15,486 bases of DNA from an uncultured Variovorax sp. (lineage in GTDB: Bacteria; Pseudomonadota; Gammaproteobacteria; Burkholderiales; Burkholderiaceae): positions 1 through 15,486 of the forward strand of contig CAMLCW010000082.1 of assembly GCA_946478645.1 (NCBI GenBank), read 5' to 3'. The notes beneath the pieces were generated by a model. That model did not search any database and had not been told where the DNA came from. It saw nothing but the letters and a program-made list of their open reading frames with translations. The position numbers and the translations under genes were made by a program. Below, in pieces: positions 1 through 11,090 of this stretch; the first letter of the stretch is position 1, and each line of letters starts with the position of its first letter.

Positions 1-341
1 GGATTGCCGAACGACTCGTTGGCCGTCGGGCGCCCGCGGCGCAGGGGCGATTCGTCCACCACGTCATCGTGCAGCAGGGTGGCGGTGTGGATGAATTCGA
101 CCACCGCGGCGAGGTTGTAGCGCTGCTCGCCCGTGTAGCCCAGCGCACCCGCCATCAGGAGCAGCAGCGAGGGCCGCAGGCGCTTGCCGCCGGCAGAGAT
201 GATGTACTTCGAGACCTGGCTGACCAGTGGCACGCCGGTGTCGAGGCGGCGCGCAATGACGCGGTCGACTTCGGCCATGTCGCCGGCGATCAGGTCCAGC
301 ACAGTGGCGGTGGGGGAGGTGTCGGCGGCGTGGACTGGCAA
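1..341 (-). CDS. ispB: Octaprenyl (polyprenyl) diphosphate synthase, 5' part only
   Basis: This is a trans-isoprenyl diphosphate synthase that builds the side chain of ubiquinone from isopentenyl diphosphate. The gene runs off the left edge, so only about 113 N-terminal residues are present. Visible landmarks are the substrate-binding GGKRLRP segment (residues about 51-57) and the first aspartate-rich motif HDDVVDES (D92, D93, D96), followed by LRRGRPTAN, the usual order in the family. No in-frame ATG exists. The ATG at 346-344 is in another frame. I chose the TTG at 341-339 because it lies about 50 nt downstream of a good -10 box. A GTG at 398-396 is also in frame but sits at or before the predicted transcription start. 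An in-frame TAA overlaps the -10 box just upstream, so translation cannot begin further out. The gene is divergent from rplU, an arrangement common in proteobacteria. The family call is firm; the start and exact chain length are not. Confidence 0.9.
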   Translation of the reverse strand, partial: MPVHAADTSPTATVLDLIAGDMAEVDRVIARRLDTGVPLVSQVSKYIISAGGKRLRPSLLLLMAGALGYTGEQRYNLAAVVEFIHTATLLHDDVVDESPLRRGRPTANESFGN

Positions 342-400
342 GGCATTGGCGCGCGGCGCGCTGATACTGGAGGGTGGCGGCGCAGGGCCGGACCGCACGG

Positions 401-428
401 ATTATAGGGATGCGCGCCCGCCTGTCCG
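401..428 (-). promoter_or_regulatory. Predicted sigma-70 promoter of ispB
   Basis: A perfect -10 hexamer TATAAT lies at 406-401 on the minus strand. CGGACA at 428-423 is a four-of-six -35 match with a 16-bp spacer. The predicted transcription start is near 394, giving a leader of about 50 nt to the TTG start at 341. This is prediction by pattern only. Confidence 0.55.
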
Positions 429-471
429 GCGGTCTGGGCGGCCAGGGCATGTTAGCGCGCGCAAACCGTGC

Positions 472-477
472 TAGAAT
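472..477 (+). promoter_or_regulatory. Predicted -10 box of the rplU-rpmA(-obgE) operon
   Basis: TAGAAT, five of six to consensus, begins 55 nt before the rplU ATG and would place transcription start near 484. I see no convincing -35 at the right distance; TTAG-containing sequence around 452-457 is too close. Its position in the divergent ispB-rplU gap and the lack of any other candidate support it. Confidence 0.45.
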
Positions 478-526
478 CTTGGGCTCTGCGGAATTCGCCG
501 TGGAGCACAAATCCCAAGAGGTTCAC

Positions 527-838
527 ATGTACGCGGTCATAAAAACCGGCGGCAAGCAGTATCGCGTTGCTTCCGGCGAAAAAATTAAAGTAGAACAGAT
601 TGCTGCGGATGTAGGCCAGGAGATTGTGATCGACCAGGTTCTCGCCGTCGGCAACGGCAGCGAAATCAAGGTCGGCACGCCCCTGGTGTCCGGCGCAACG
701 GTGACGGTCACGGTACTGTCGCATGGCAAGCACGACAAGGTTCGCATCTTCAAGATGCGCCGTCGTAAGCACTATCAAAAACGTCAAGGCCATCGCCAGC
801 AGTTCACCGAACTGCAAATCGGCGCGATCGCCGGCTAA
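527..838 (+). CDS. rplU: 50S ribosomal protein L21
   Basis: L21 is a 23S rRNA-binding protein of the large ribosomal subunit. The 103-residue product has the typical length and opens with [14 protein letters not shown], the hallmark N-terminus. The C-terminal stretch [17 protein letters not shown] is the conserved basic rRNA-contact region. The ATG at 527 is chosen over upstream in-frame starts because it is preceded by AAGAGG (516-521) and gives the family N-terminus. The rpmA ribosome-binding site overlaps the rplU stop codon, so the two are read as one unit, as in most bacteria. Transcription probably starts near 484. Confidence 0.98.
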   Translation: MYAVIKTGGKQYRVASGEKIKVEQIAADVGQEIVIDQVLAVGNGSEIKVGTPLVSGATVTVTVLSHGKHDKVRIFKMRRRKHYQKRQGHRQQFTELQIGAIAG

Positions 839-850
839 GGAGCAGATTCC

Positions 851-2267
<1,417 letters not shown>

Positions 2268-2360
2268 GCGGTTGGGGCATCGCGTACCGACGATGCCTCG
2301 CCGCCAGCGCCGCGCACAGCAAGAAAACCAGACGCCCCACCCACGACCGTTGCAGCCCTC
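2268..2360 (+). other. obgE-proB gap with a small hairpin
   Basis: The 93-bp gap holds a 7-bp inverted repeat GGCATCG (2276-2282) / CGATGCC (2291-2297) with an 8-nt loop and no T tract. I see no clear promoter and no strong ribosome-binding site before the proB ATG. Co-transcription of proB with obgE is plausible but unproven. Confidence 0.4.
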
Positions 2361-3503
2361 ATGACCTCGTCGACCACCGGATCCACAGCCTTGCGGGATG
2401 CCCGCCGTATCGTCGTCAAGGTCGGCTCCAGCCTCGTGACCAACGAAGGGCGGGGCCTCGACGAGGCGGCGATCGGCGAATGGTGCCGCCAGCTCGCCGA
2501 ACTGGTGCGCGATGGGCGCGAAGTCGTCATGGTCTCGAGCGGCGCCATCGCCGAGGGCATGAAGCGGCTCGGCTGGCGCACCCGCCCGCACGAGGTGCAC
2601 GAGCTCCAGGCCGCGGCCGCGGTCGGGCAGATGGGCCTGGCGCAGATGTACGAGACCAAGCTGCGCGAGAACCAGATCGGCAGCGCCCAGGTGCTGCTGA
2701 CCCATGCCGACCTGGCCGACCGCGAGCGCTACCTCAATGCGCGCTCCACGCTGGTCACGCTGCTGCGGCTCGGCGTGGTGCCGGTCATCAACGAGAACGA
2801 CACGGTCGTCAACGACGAGATCAAGTTCGGCGACAACGACACGCTCGGCGCGCTCGTGGCGAATCTCGTCGAGGCCGATGCGCTGGTCATCCTCACGGAC
2901 CAGAAGGGCCTCTACACGGCCGATCCGCGCCGCGATCCGGAAGCGAAGTTCGTCCATGAGGCCGCGGCCGGCGATCCCGCGCTCGAGGCCATGGCCGGCG
3001 GCGCGGGCTCGAGCATCGGCAGGGGCGGCATGATCACCAAGATCCTGGCGGCCAAGCGCGCGGCCGGCTCGGGCGCTTCCACGGTGATCGCCTGGGGGCG
3101 CGAAGCCGATGCGCTGCTGCGCCTGGCCAAAGGCGAAGCCATCGGCACCTTGCTGGTGGCCCAGACCGCCAAGCACCAGGCACGCAAGCGCTGGATGGCC
3201 GACCATCTCCAGCTGCGCGGGGCGGTCACCGTCGATGCCGGCGCGGCGGCCAAGGTCCGTGCCGAAGGCAAGAGCCTGCTGCCGATCGGCATGACGGCCG
3301 TCTCGGGCGAGTTCTCGCGCGGCGACGTGATCGCGGTGCGCGATGCCGCGGGCGTCGAGCTCGCGCGCGGGCTGGCCAATTATTCGAGCATGGAGGCGCG
3401 CCTGCTGTGCCGCAAGCCTTCGACCGACATCGAGCGCCTGCTCGGCTATGTGGCGGAGCCCGAGATGGTCCACCGCGACAACATGGTGCTGACGCGGGGC
3501 TGA
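2361..3503 (+). CDS. proB: Glutamate 5-kinase with PUA domain
   Basis: ProB phosphorylates glutamate to gamma-glutamyl phosphate, the first and feedback-regulated step of proline synthesis. The 380-residue product has an amino-acid-kinase domain (about 14-270) with [16 protein letters not shown] near the N-terminus (K20 in the phosphate-binding loop), [33 protein letters not shown] and [17 protein letters not shown]-terminal PUA domain (about 287-370) begins [14 protein letters not shown]. The length matches the two-domain type found in most proteobacteria. The ATG at 2361 gives a short non-conserved leader peptide before the conserved core; no clear Shine-Dalgarno is visible. Seven bases separate its stop from the convergent CNP1-like gene. 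Confidence 0.97.
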   Translation: MTSSTTGSTALRDARRIVVKVGSSLVTNEGRGLDEAAIGEWCRQLAELVRDGREVVMVSSGAIAEGMKRLGWRTRPHEVHELQAAAAVGQMGLAQMYETKLRENQIGSAQVLLTHADLADRERYLNARSTLVTLLRLGVVPVINENDTVVNDEIKFGDNDTLGALVANLVEADALVILTDQKGLYTADPRRDPEAKFVHEAAAGDPALEAMAGGAGSSIGRGGMITKILAAKRAAGSGASTVIAWGREADALLRLAKGEAIGTLLVAQTAKHQARKRWMADHLQLRGAVTVDAGAAAKVRAEGKSLLPIGMTAVSGEFSRGDVIAVRDAAGVELARGLANYSSMEARLLCRKPSTDIERLLGYVAEPEMVHRDNMVLTRG

Positions 3504-3510
3504 AGAAAGG

Positions 3511-4122
3511 TTACTGCAGCTCGCGCGCAGGGTTGCGCAGGTTCGCCATCATGTCCCTGACCGAGGTGCGCGGCGCATTGCCGCGGCACAGCGCCTGGCT
3601 GGCGAGCTGCCGCGCGTAGCTCGAATTGAGGTCGCGGAAGCTCTTCCACTCGGGGCGCTCGACCAGGTCCCACTTGCCGCCGCTGAAGCGCGCGTAGCTC
3701 TTGACCTCCGAGGTCGAGCAGCGCACGCCCTCGTAGAAGGCGTTGGTCGCGCCGCCCGCGCCGCCGTTGCGGCTCGACGCGACGACCACGTAGCGCACCA
3801 CGCCGTCGCCGGTGATCGTGATGGTGGCCGGATCGACGCCGAACTTCAGCGACATGTAGGGCGGCATCGCGATCGGCTCGAGGCGCTGGACGTCGAAGGC
3901 GGGCGGCGGCGGCGCCTCGACTTCCTTCCAGTCGCCTTCCGACTCGAAGCGCTTGGGCGCCGGCGGCATGCCGGACTGGGCCCAGTCGGGGTTGTCGGTG
4001 TCGTGCGAACCCGAAGCGCATCCGGCCAGCACGGCCGCGAAGCACGCGAGAAGCAGCGCGCGCTCAGCTGTGCGGCGGAAGGAGGGGCGGATGGCTGCGG
4101 TTGGGGGCAAGGGGAGGTTCAT
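3511..4122 (-). CDS. CNP1-like family lipoprotein
   Basis: This 203-residue predicted lipoprotein is of the CNP1-like (cryptic neisserial protein 1) family, whose function is unknown. The N-terminus has arginines, a hydrophobic run [13 protein letters not shown] and a lipobox with Cys35. The mature part is proline-rich and then carries the family's core around [16 protein letters not shown], an [13 protein letters not shown] segment and [18 protein letters not shown]. Family assignment is from memory of this pattern. The ATG start is bounded by an in-frame TGA just upstream. The only nearby alternative is a TTG four codons in, so the 59-nt overlap with the end of rppH cannot be avoided by start choice alone. 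It is probably co-transcribed with rppH. A location at the outer membrane or periplasm is inferred. Confidence 0.85.
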   Translation of the reverse strand: MNLPLPPTAAIRPSFRRTAERALLLACFAAVLAGCASGSHDTDNPDWAQSGMPPAPKRFESEGDWKEVEAPPPPAFDVQRLEPIAMPPYMSLKFGVDPATITITGDGVVRYVVVASSRNGGAGGATNAFYEGVRCSTSEVKSYARFSGGKWDLVERPEWKSFRDLNSSYARQLASQALCRGNAPRTSVRDMMANLRNPARELQ

Positions 4123-4738
4123 CGCTCACGGAAGGTAGGTCGGGATGCGGGTCGAAACTGCCGCCGGGCGGCAGGTCGAGGCCCGCGGGCGCGCCGCCTT
4201 CGGGCGCATGGCGCTCGAACTCGCGGGCGCGCACGTTGCTGCGCAGGAAGCGGTTGCGGAAATCCTGCCGCGGCAGGTAGCGAGCCAGCTCGGTCAGTGC
4301 CATTTCGTAGACGCCGCGCTTGAATTCGACGACCACGTCGAGCGGCACCCAGTAGTCGTGCCACCGCCAGGCGTCGAATTCGGGATGGTCGGTGGCACGC
4401 AGGTTCAGGTCCCAGTCGTGGCCGACCAGTTGCAGCAGGTACCAGATCTGCTTCTGGCCCTTGTAGTGACCTCGTGCGTCACGGCGGATGAACCGATCCG
4501 GCACCTCGTAGCGCAACCAGTCACGGGTACGGGCCACGATGCGCACGTGCTCCGGGTGGAGCCCCACTTCCTCGTGCAGTTCCCGGAACATGGCCTGTTC
4601 GGGACTTTCGCCGCGATCTATGCCGCCTTGCGGAAACTGCCAGGAGTGGGTGCGTATGCGTTTGCCCCAGAAAACCTGGTTTCTCTGGTTGAGCAGGATG
4701 ATGCCGACGTTGGGCCTGAAGCCGTCCCGGTCGAGCAT
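4064..4738 (-). CDS. rppH: RNA pyrophosphohydrolase (Nudix) with extended C-terminus
   Basis: RppH removes pyrophosphate from the 5' end of mRNAs and so opens them to RNase E decay. The product begins [18 protein letters not shown]. The Nudix box GX5EX7REUXEEXGU is complete at residues 38-60 (E53, E56 and E57 are the metal-binding glutamates). WQFPQGG and [21 protein letters not shown] are also typical. At 224 residues it is longer than the 176-residue E. coli enzyme. The extra part, from about residue 160, is proline-rich and low in complexity, and its last 20 or so residues are encoded in the overlap with the CNP1-like gene. In-frame codons upstream of 4738 are open to about 5011 but run antisense to proS, and the ATG at 4738 matches the family start. 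GGGG lies about 8 nt upstream. Confidence 0.95.
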   Translation of the reverse strand: MLDRDGFRPNVGIILLNQRNQVFWGKRIRTHSWQFPQGGIDRGESPEQAMFRELHEEVGLHPEHVRIVARTRDWLRYEVPDRFIRRDARGHYKGQKQIWYLLQLVGHDWDLNLRATDHPEFDAWRWHDYWVPLDVVVEFKRGVYEMALTELARYLPRQDFRNRFLRSNVRAREFERHAPEGGAPAGLDLPPGGSFDPHPDLPSVSDEPPLAPNRSHPPLLPPHS

Positions 4739-4768
4739 AATCAAACCCCAAATTTTTGAACTGAGTCG

Positions 4769-4796
4769 ATTATGCATGCCGGGTTCCACTCGGCAA
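4769..4796 (-). promoter_or_regulatory. Predicted sigma-70 promoter of rppH
   Basis: CATAAT at 4774-4769 (five of six) is paired with TTGCCG at 4796-4791 across a 16-bp spacer. Transcription would start near 4762, about 24 nt before the rppH ATG. No equally good promoter is visible in the other direction for proS in this 157-bp gap. Confidence 0.5.
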
Positions 4797-4895
4797 GCAA
4801 CCGATGCCAGGCTCCCCGGGTCTGCCCAGGGGTTTCCGGCAGTTCCCGGCCCAGCGGCCTCCCCATCCAGCCTCGAATCCAGCACTGCGATCCCG

Positions 4896-6637
<1,742 letters not shown>

Positions 6638-6641
<4 letters not shown>

Positions 6642-7282
6642 GCCTTGGCGCCGGCTTCTCGCGACGCCGGTGCCTCGCTATGGCGGGAGGCGCTCTGTCG
6701 CTGGTCGCGTTGCCGCAGCGTGCCGTGGCCGGCGCGCAGATCGAGGAGCCGCTGATCGATTCGGTGCGCACCGCGCTGAGCTCGGCCATCCACAACAAGG
6801 CGCCGCCGGTGCCCGAGTTCGCGAGCACCGAGGCGCGGCTCGCCTACCTGCGCTGGCTCGGCGAGATGAGCCAGCGTCTCAAGAAGAAGGTGCCCGATGC
6901 GTCCACGCGCATCGAGTTCCTGCAGACCGTCTGGTACGAGTCCAGGCGCGCGGGGCTCGACGTGAGCCTGGTGCTCGGGCTGATCCAGGTCGAGAGCAAC
7001 TTCCGCAAGTTCGCCGTTTCCAGCGCGGGCGCGCGCGGCTACATGCAGGTGATGCCGTTCTGGACCCGCGTGATCGGCGACGGCGATCCGGCCAAGCTGT
7101 TCCACATGCAGACCAACCTGCGTTTCGGCTGCGTGATCCTGCGCCACTACCTCGACCGCGAGCGCGGTGACCTCTACATGACCCTGGGCCGCTACAACGG
7201 CAGCCGTGGCAAGGCGCCGTACCCGAACGCCGTGTTCGCGAACCAGCGGCTCTGGGCCTTCACGGACCGGGCCGAGGGTTAA
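6638..7282 (+). CDS. Exported lytic transglycosylase (SLT family)
   Basis: This is a 214-residue soluble lytic murein transglycosylase, expected to cleave peptidoglycan glycan strands in the periplasm. The N-terminus has [19 protein letters not shown] ending in AVAGA, which reads as a twin-arginine-like signal with cleavage near residue 31-33. The SLT domain (about 95-205) has VESNF with catalytic Glu119, then [15 protein letters not shown] and YNGSRG, the usual three blocks. The start codon overlaps the proS stop, so translation is probably coupled to proS. The stop overlaps that of the convergent CBS-domain gene. The domain is close to the minimal size, with no visible LysM or cell-wall-binding domain. 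Confidence 0.9.
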
Positions 7283-8562
7283 GTCCGGGTGACCATCACC
7301 TGGTCGATCCGGTAGCGGTCGACGTCCATCACCTCGAAGGTGTAGCCGCCCCAGCTCACCGTGTCGGTGCGCTTGGGCACGCGGCGCAGCATCACCATCA
7401 GGAAGCCGGCCAGCGTTTCGTACTCGTCCGCATGCGGCAGTTCGTCGATGTGCAGCGCACGCTGCACGTCCTGGATCGGCGTGACGCCGTCGATCAGCCA
7501 CGAGTTCTCGTCGCGCTTCACGATCTGCTCCTCGTCGAGCGTGGACACCAGGTCGCCCATCACCGTGTTCATCACGTCGTTGAGCGTGATCACGCCGACC
7601 ACGAAGCTGTACTCGTTGACGATGATCGCGAAGTCCTCGTGCGCCTGCTGGAACTGCTCTAGCACCTCGGTGAGCGAGAGCCGGTCGGGCACCACCAGCG
7701 CCTTGCGCAGCGTCAGCCCCTGGTCGAAGGCCAGCGGCTGGCCGCTGAGCACGCGCTGGAACATCTCCTTGGCATCGACGTAGCCCAGCACGTGGTCGAT
7801 GTCGCCGTCGCACACCGGGTAGGCCGAGAACGGCTCGGCCAGGATGCGCGCGCGCAGCGCCGGTTCGGGGTCGTCGTGCTGGAACCAGGCGATGTTGTCG
7901 CGCACCGTCATCACGCTGCTCACGAGCCGCGTGTCGAGTTCGAACACGTTCGCGATCACCTGCTGTTCGCGCGCAGCGAGCACGCCGGCCTGCGCACCGG
8001 CCTCGGTCATCGCGAGAATGTCGGCCGAGGTGATCTTGTCGTCGCGCACCAGCGGCATGCCGAGCAGCTTGAACAGCATGTCGGTCGAGCGTGTGAACAG
8101 CCACACCAGCGGCTTGAAGGTGGTGATGAGCAGCAGCATCGGCCCGACCATGCGCACGGCGATGCGCTCGGGGTTGCTCATGCCAAGCCGCTTGGGGAAC
8201 AGGTCGGCGAACACCAGGAACACGGCGATCACCGTGACGAACGAGCACAGGAAGGCCACCTTCGCCGCCGCGTCGACGCTCATCCAGTTCTCGAAGAAGC
8301 GCGCGAAGTACGGGCTCAGCGAACCTTCGCCGACCACGCCGCCAAGGATCGCCACCGCATTGAGCCCGATCTGCACCACCGTGAAGTAGTGGCCCGGCTG
8401 CTCCTGCACGCGCAGCACCCGGTCGGCGCGTGCGTCGCCGTCGTCGGCCATCTGGCGCAGGCGCAGGCGCCGCGAGGCGGCGAGGGTGATCTCGGCCAGC
8501 GAGAAGAAGGCGCTCATCGCGATCAGCGCGACGATGATGAGCAGGCTTTGGGTCAGGGTCAT
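7279..8562 (-). CDS. HlyC/CorC-type membrane protein (DUF21/CNNM-CBS-CorC_HlyC)
   Basis: This 427-residue inner-membrane protein has an N-terminal DUF21/CNNM domain with about four hydrophobic segments (around residues 3-28, 60-80, 102-122 and 143-163). A CBS pair follows (about 205-330, including SVMTVRDNIAWF and a VVGVITLNDVMN second repeat). A C-terminal CorC_HlyC domain starts around SWLIDGVTPIQDV and ends near VMVTRT. Relatives are annotated as hemolysins or as Mg2+/Co2+ efflux proteins; the actual substrate here is unknown. The ATG at 8562 lacks a Shine-Dalgarno and lies at the edge of an imperfect inverted repeat. It follows grxD by 55 nt on the same strand and may share its transcript. 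Confidence 0.9.
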   Translation of the reverse strand: MTLTQSLLIIVALIAMSAFFSLAEITLAASRRLRLRQMADDGDARADRVLRVQEQPGHYFTVVQIGLNAVAILGGVVGEGSLSPYFARFFENWMSVDAAAKVAFLCSFVTVIAVFLVFADLFPKRLGMSNPERIAVRMVGPMLLLITTFKPLVWLFTRSTDMLFKLLGMPLVRDDKITSADILAMTEAGAQAGVLAAREQQVIANVFELDTRLVSSVMTVRDNIAWFQHDDPEPALRARILAEPFSAYPVCDGDIDHVLGYVDAKEMFQRVLSGQPLAFDQGLTLRKALVVPDRLSLTEVLEQFQQAHEDFAIIVNEYSFVVGVITLNDVMNTVMGDLVSTLDEEQIVKRDENSWLIDGVTPIQDVQRALHIDELPHADEYETLAGFLMVMLRRVPKRTDTVSWGGYTFEVMDVDRYRIDQVMVTRT

Positions 8563-8593
8563 GGTGGCATGGCGAAGGGCGCCATGGTGCCAT
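8561..8593. repeat. Imperfect inverted repeat at the corC-like start
   Basis: Two 14-nt arms (8561-8574 and 8580-8593) pair except for three central mismatches, around the loop AAGGG. The inner seven pairs, CATGGCG and CGCCATG, are perfect. In the minus-strand transcript it would form between grxD and the corC-like gene, touching the start codon of the latter. Confidence 0.6.
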
Positions 8594-8617
8594 GACTCAG
8601 CCGTGGCGCGGCGGCGT

Positions 8618-8944
8618 TCAGGCGGCCTTGCCGGTCACCACTTGCTGCAGCTCGCCCGACTCGTACATCTCCATCATGATGTCCGAGCCGCCGATGAACT
8701 CGCCCTTCACGTAGAGCTGCGGGATCGTGGGCCAGTTGCTGTATTCCTTGATGCCCTGGCGGATGCCGTCGTCCTCGAGCACATTGACGGTCTTGAGCGT
8801 GCGGGTGTCGACGCCGACCGCCTTCAGGATCTGGATCGCGCGGCCGGAGAAGCCGCACATCGGAAAGCTCGCGTTGCCCTTCATGAAGAGCACGAGGTCG
8901 TTGGTCTTGACGAGGTCGTCGATGCGTTGCTGGGCGTCGGACAT
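8618..8944 (-). CDS. grxD: Monothiol glutaredoxin (Grx4/GrxD family)
   Basis: This is a 108-residue CGFS-type glutaredoxin. Such proteins carry or transfer [2Fe-2S] clusters with glutathione and BolA partners and have little classical reductase activity. Visible signatures are FMKGNASFPMCGFSGRA (C30 as the sole active-site cysteine of CGFS), NWPTIPQLYVKGEFIGGSD with the cis-proline TIP segment, and the glutathione-contact GG(S/C)D. The length is typical. A good AGGAGT Shine-Dalgarno lies 5-10 nt before the ATG at 8944. It follows prmC by 33 nt and is probably part of the hemA-prfA-prmC-grxD series. Confidence 0.96.
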   Translation of the reverse strand: MSDAQQRIDDLVKTNDLVLFMKGNASFPMCGFSGRAIQILKAVGVDTRTLKTVNVLEDDGIRQGIKEYSNWPTIPQLYVKGEFIGGSDIMMEMYESGELQQVVTGKAA

Positions 8945-8977
8945 GGGGACTCCTGAAGATAAAGTGGGCTGGTGGGA

Positions 8978-9826
8978 TTATTTCACCGTGTGCCAGATCC
9001 CGCCCGAGCAGCGCGGGATCCCGGCAAGATCGTCGCGGCTTTGGACGTCGGCGAAACCGCGCGATGCCAGCAGCTCGCGCACGGCCGCGGCCTGGTCGTG
9101 CCCGTGCTCGAGCAGCAGCCAGCCGCCCGCGGCCAGGTGCGCGGGCGCGTCGGCCACGATGCGGCGGATGTCGTCGAGCCCGTCGCTGCCGGCGACGAGC
9201 GCGCCCGTTGGTTCGTGGCGTAGCGCCGGCAGGTGCGGGTCGCCGTCCGCGATGTAGGGCGGATTGCTTGCGATGAGCGCGTAGCCGTCCGCGGCACCGT
9301 CGAGCCAGTCGGCCTGGCGAAAGCGCACCGCCAGGCCCAGGCGCCCGGCGTTGGCCGAGGCCACGGCGAGTGCGTCGGCGCTCGCGTCGACCGCATCGAC
9401 CTGCGCATCGGGCCGCGCATGCTGCAGCGCCAGCGCGATGGCGCCGCTGCCGGTGCCGAGGTCGAGCACGCGCGGCGCCGCAGCGCCGGCCAGGCACTGC
9501 AGCGCCCAGTCGACCAGCGTCTCGGTGTCGGGCCGCGGCACCAGCACGCGCGCGTCCACCTGCAGGCGCAGGCCGTGGAACTCTTTCTCGCCGAGCAGGT
9601 AGGCGACCGGTTCGCCGGCCAGCCGGCGCGACAGCAGCGCCGACAGCGCGGACCAGGCGGCTTCGGGCATCGGATCGGTGTCGTGCGCGAGCAGCCAGGC
9701 GCGGTCGTGCGCTTCGCGGCCCAGCCCATGCAGCAGCAGCAACTGCGCGTCGAGCCGGTCGATGCCGAGCGCGATGGCCGCGGCCAGCGCCTGGGCCACG
9801 GTGGCGGGTGACGCGGCCGTCGTCAT
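8978..9826 (-). CDS. prmC: Release factor glutamine methyltransferase
   Basis: PrmC (HemK) methylates the glutamine of the GGQ motif in release factors 1 and 2. The 282-residue product has an alpha-helical N-terminal substrate-binding domain (about 1-85), GEKEFHGL and PRPDTETLV, the SAM-binding loop [13 protein letters not shown] (from 122) and the catalytic NPPYIADG (188-195). The ATG at 9826 overlaps the prfA stop as ATGA, which supports this start over in-frame codons further upstream inside prfA. Coupling to prfA puts the enzyme next to its own substrate, a conserved arrangement. Confidence 0.97.
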   Translation of the reverse strand: MTTAASPATVAQALAAAIALGIDRLDAQLLLLHGLGREAHDRAWLLAHDTDPMPEAAWSALSALLSRRLAGEPVAYLLGEKEFHGLRLQVDARVLVPRPDTETLVDWALQCLAGAAAPRVLDLGTGSGAIALALQHARPDAQVDAVDASADALAVASANAGRLGLAVRFRQADWLDGAADGYALIASNPPYIADGDPHLPALRHEPTGALVAGSDGLDDIRRIVADAPAHLAAGGWLLLEHGHDQAAAVRELLASRGFADVQSRDDLAGIPRCSGGIWHTVK

Positions 9827-10911
9827 GCCGGCAGGTTCGACTCGAGCTCGGCCAGCTGCTCGGCCTCGCGCGCCGCGCGCAGCGCGTCGAGCACGTCGCC
9901 GAGGTCGCCTTCCATGATCGCCAGCAGCTTGTAGAGCGTCAGGTTGATGCGGTGGTCGGTGAGCCGGCCCTGCGGGAAGTTGTACGTGCGGATGCGGTCC
10001 GAGCGGTCGCCGCTGCCGATCAGGCCCTTGCGCATCGCGGCATCCTTGGCGGCGCGTTCGCTGCGCTCCTTTTCCTGGATCCGCGCCGACAGCACCTGCA
10101 GCGCCTTTGCCTTGTTGCGGTGCTGGCTGCGGTCGTCCTGGCACTCGGCCACGATGCCGGTCGGGATGTGCGTGATGCGCACCGCCGAGTCGGTCTTGTT
10201 GATGTGCTGGCCGCCGGCGCCGCTCGCGCGGTAGGTGTCGATGCGCAGGTCGGCCGGGTTGATCTGCACCGCCTGCGCCTCGTCGGGCTCGGCCAGCACC
10301 GCCACCGTGCAGGCGCTGGTGTGAATGCGGCCCTGCGTCTCGGTCGCCGGCACGCGCTGCACGCGGTGGCCGCCCGACTCGAAGCGAAGGTGCCCGAAGA
10401 CCTCGTCGCCGACGATGCGCAGCACCACTTCCTTGTAGCCGCCGAGTTCGCTTTCGCTTTCGCTCACGATCTCGCAGCGCCAGCCCGCGCGCTCGCAGTA
10501 GCGCGTGTACATGCGCAGCAGGTCGCCCGCGAACAGGGCCGATTCGTCGCCGCCCGTGCCCGCGCGGATTTCGAGGAAGGCGTTGCGTGCGTCGTCGGGG
10601 TCTTTCGGCAGCAGCAGGCGCTGCAGTTCGTCCTCGAGCAGCAGCAGTTCGGCCTCGGCGCCCGCGATCTCTTCCTTGGCCATCTCGGCCATGTCGGGGT
10701 CGTCGAGCATCTCCTTCGCGCCCGCGATGTCGGCCTCGCGCTGCTTGTAGCGCTCGTAGCGGCCCGCGATCTGCGTCACCTCGGCATGCTCGCGCGAGAT
10801 GGTGCGGTACTGCGCCATGTCGCTCATGATGTCTTCGCGCGAAAGCAGGAAGTCCAGTTCGCCGAGGCGGGCGGCGTAGCGTTCGAGTTGGTGGCGGAGG
10901 AAGGGTTTCAC
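9823..10911 (-). CDS. prfA: Peptide chain release factor 1
   Basis: RF1 terminates translation at UAA and UAG. The 362-residue product carries the codon-discriminating PAT motif (188-190, within [15 protein letters not shown]) and the catalytic GGQ (233-235, within [12 protein letters not shown]), the same GGQ numbering as E. coli RF1. I chose the GTG at 10911-10909 because it gives the family start (M)[15 protein letters not shown]. An ATG at 11058 is in frame but would add 49 residues coded by the inverted-repeat element in the gap, so it is very likely spurious. No Shine-Dalgarno is visible before the GTG (AAGCCCACA precedes it), so initiation may be weak. The gene follows hemA, as in many proteobacteria. 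Confidence 0.96.
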   Translation of the reverse strand: MKPFLRHQLERYAARLGELDFLLSREDIMSDMAQYRTISREHAEVTQIAGRYERYKQREADIAGAKEMLDDPDMAEMAKEEIAGAEAELLLLEDELQRLLLPKDPDDARNAFLEIRAGTGGDESALFAGDLLRMYTRYCERAGWRCEIVSESESELGGYKEVVLRIVGDEVFGHLRFESGGHRVQRVPATETQGRIHTSACTVAVLAEPDEAQAVQINPADLRIDTYRASGAGGQHINKTDSAVRITHIPTGIVAECQDDRSQHRNKAKALQVLSARIQEKERSERAAKDAAMRKGLIGSGDRSDRIRTYNFPQGRLTDHRINLTLYKLLAIMEGDLGDVLDALRAAREAEQLAELESNLPA

Positions 10912-10937
10912 TGTGGGCTTGAAGTCGGGAGCGGGAA

Positions 10938-11048
10938 CCGGACGCAGAGGACGCGAAGGTTTCGCAAAAGACGCAAAAAAGAAGGAAGAAGACTTTGGAA
11001 GGTTTTCTTTCGCGTTCTCTGCGAAACCTTCGCGTCCTCTGCGTCCGG
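10938..11048. repeat. 111-bp element with perfect 29-bp terminal inverted repeats
   Basis: The left arm 10938-10966 and right arm 11020-11048 are exact reverse complements over 29 nt. The spacer of 53 nt (10967-11019) is purine-rich on the plus strand and extends the pairing imperfectly. The arms are made of short related units (GGACGCAGA, GGACGCGAAGG, TTTCGCAAA, then AGACGCAAA in the spacer), giving a roughly 9-11-nt periodicity. It fills most of the hemA-prfA gap and has no T tract, so it is not a standard terminator. It looks like one copy of a dispersed intergenic repeat; no transposase is nearby. The rest of the gap (10912-10937 and 11049-11090) shows nothing recognisable. Confidence 0.85.
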
Positions 11049-11090
11049 AAGTCCGCATTCAGCGGCCGAAACGCAGGTCAGCCAGCGTCG

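Noticed and set aside
64..510. Minus-strand frame with an ATG overlapping the ispB start region
   Set aside because: It is frame-shifted relative to the true polyprenyl synthase reading frame, and its product has no family motif.
2276..2297. Hairpin after obgE as a terminator
   Set aside because: Only seven pairs, an 8-nt loop and no T tract; kept only as a note on the gap.
4741..4895. Sigma-70 promoter for proS using TTGAAC (4756-4761)
   Set aside because: No -10 hexamer lies 15-19 bp downstream; GATTAT is only 6 bp away.
10921..11053. GAAGTC on both sides of the inverted repeat (10921-10926 and 11048-11053) as a target-site duplication
   Set aside because: The copies are not placed symmetrically at the element ends and the match is only six bases, so chance is likely.
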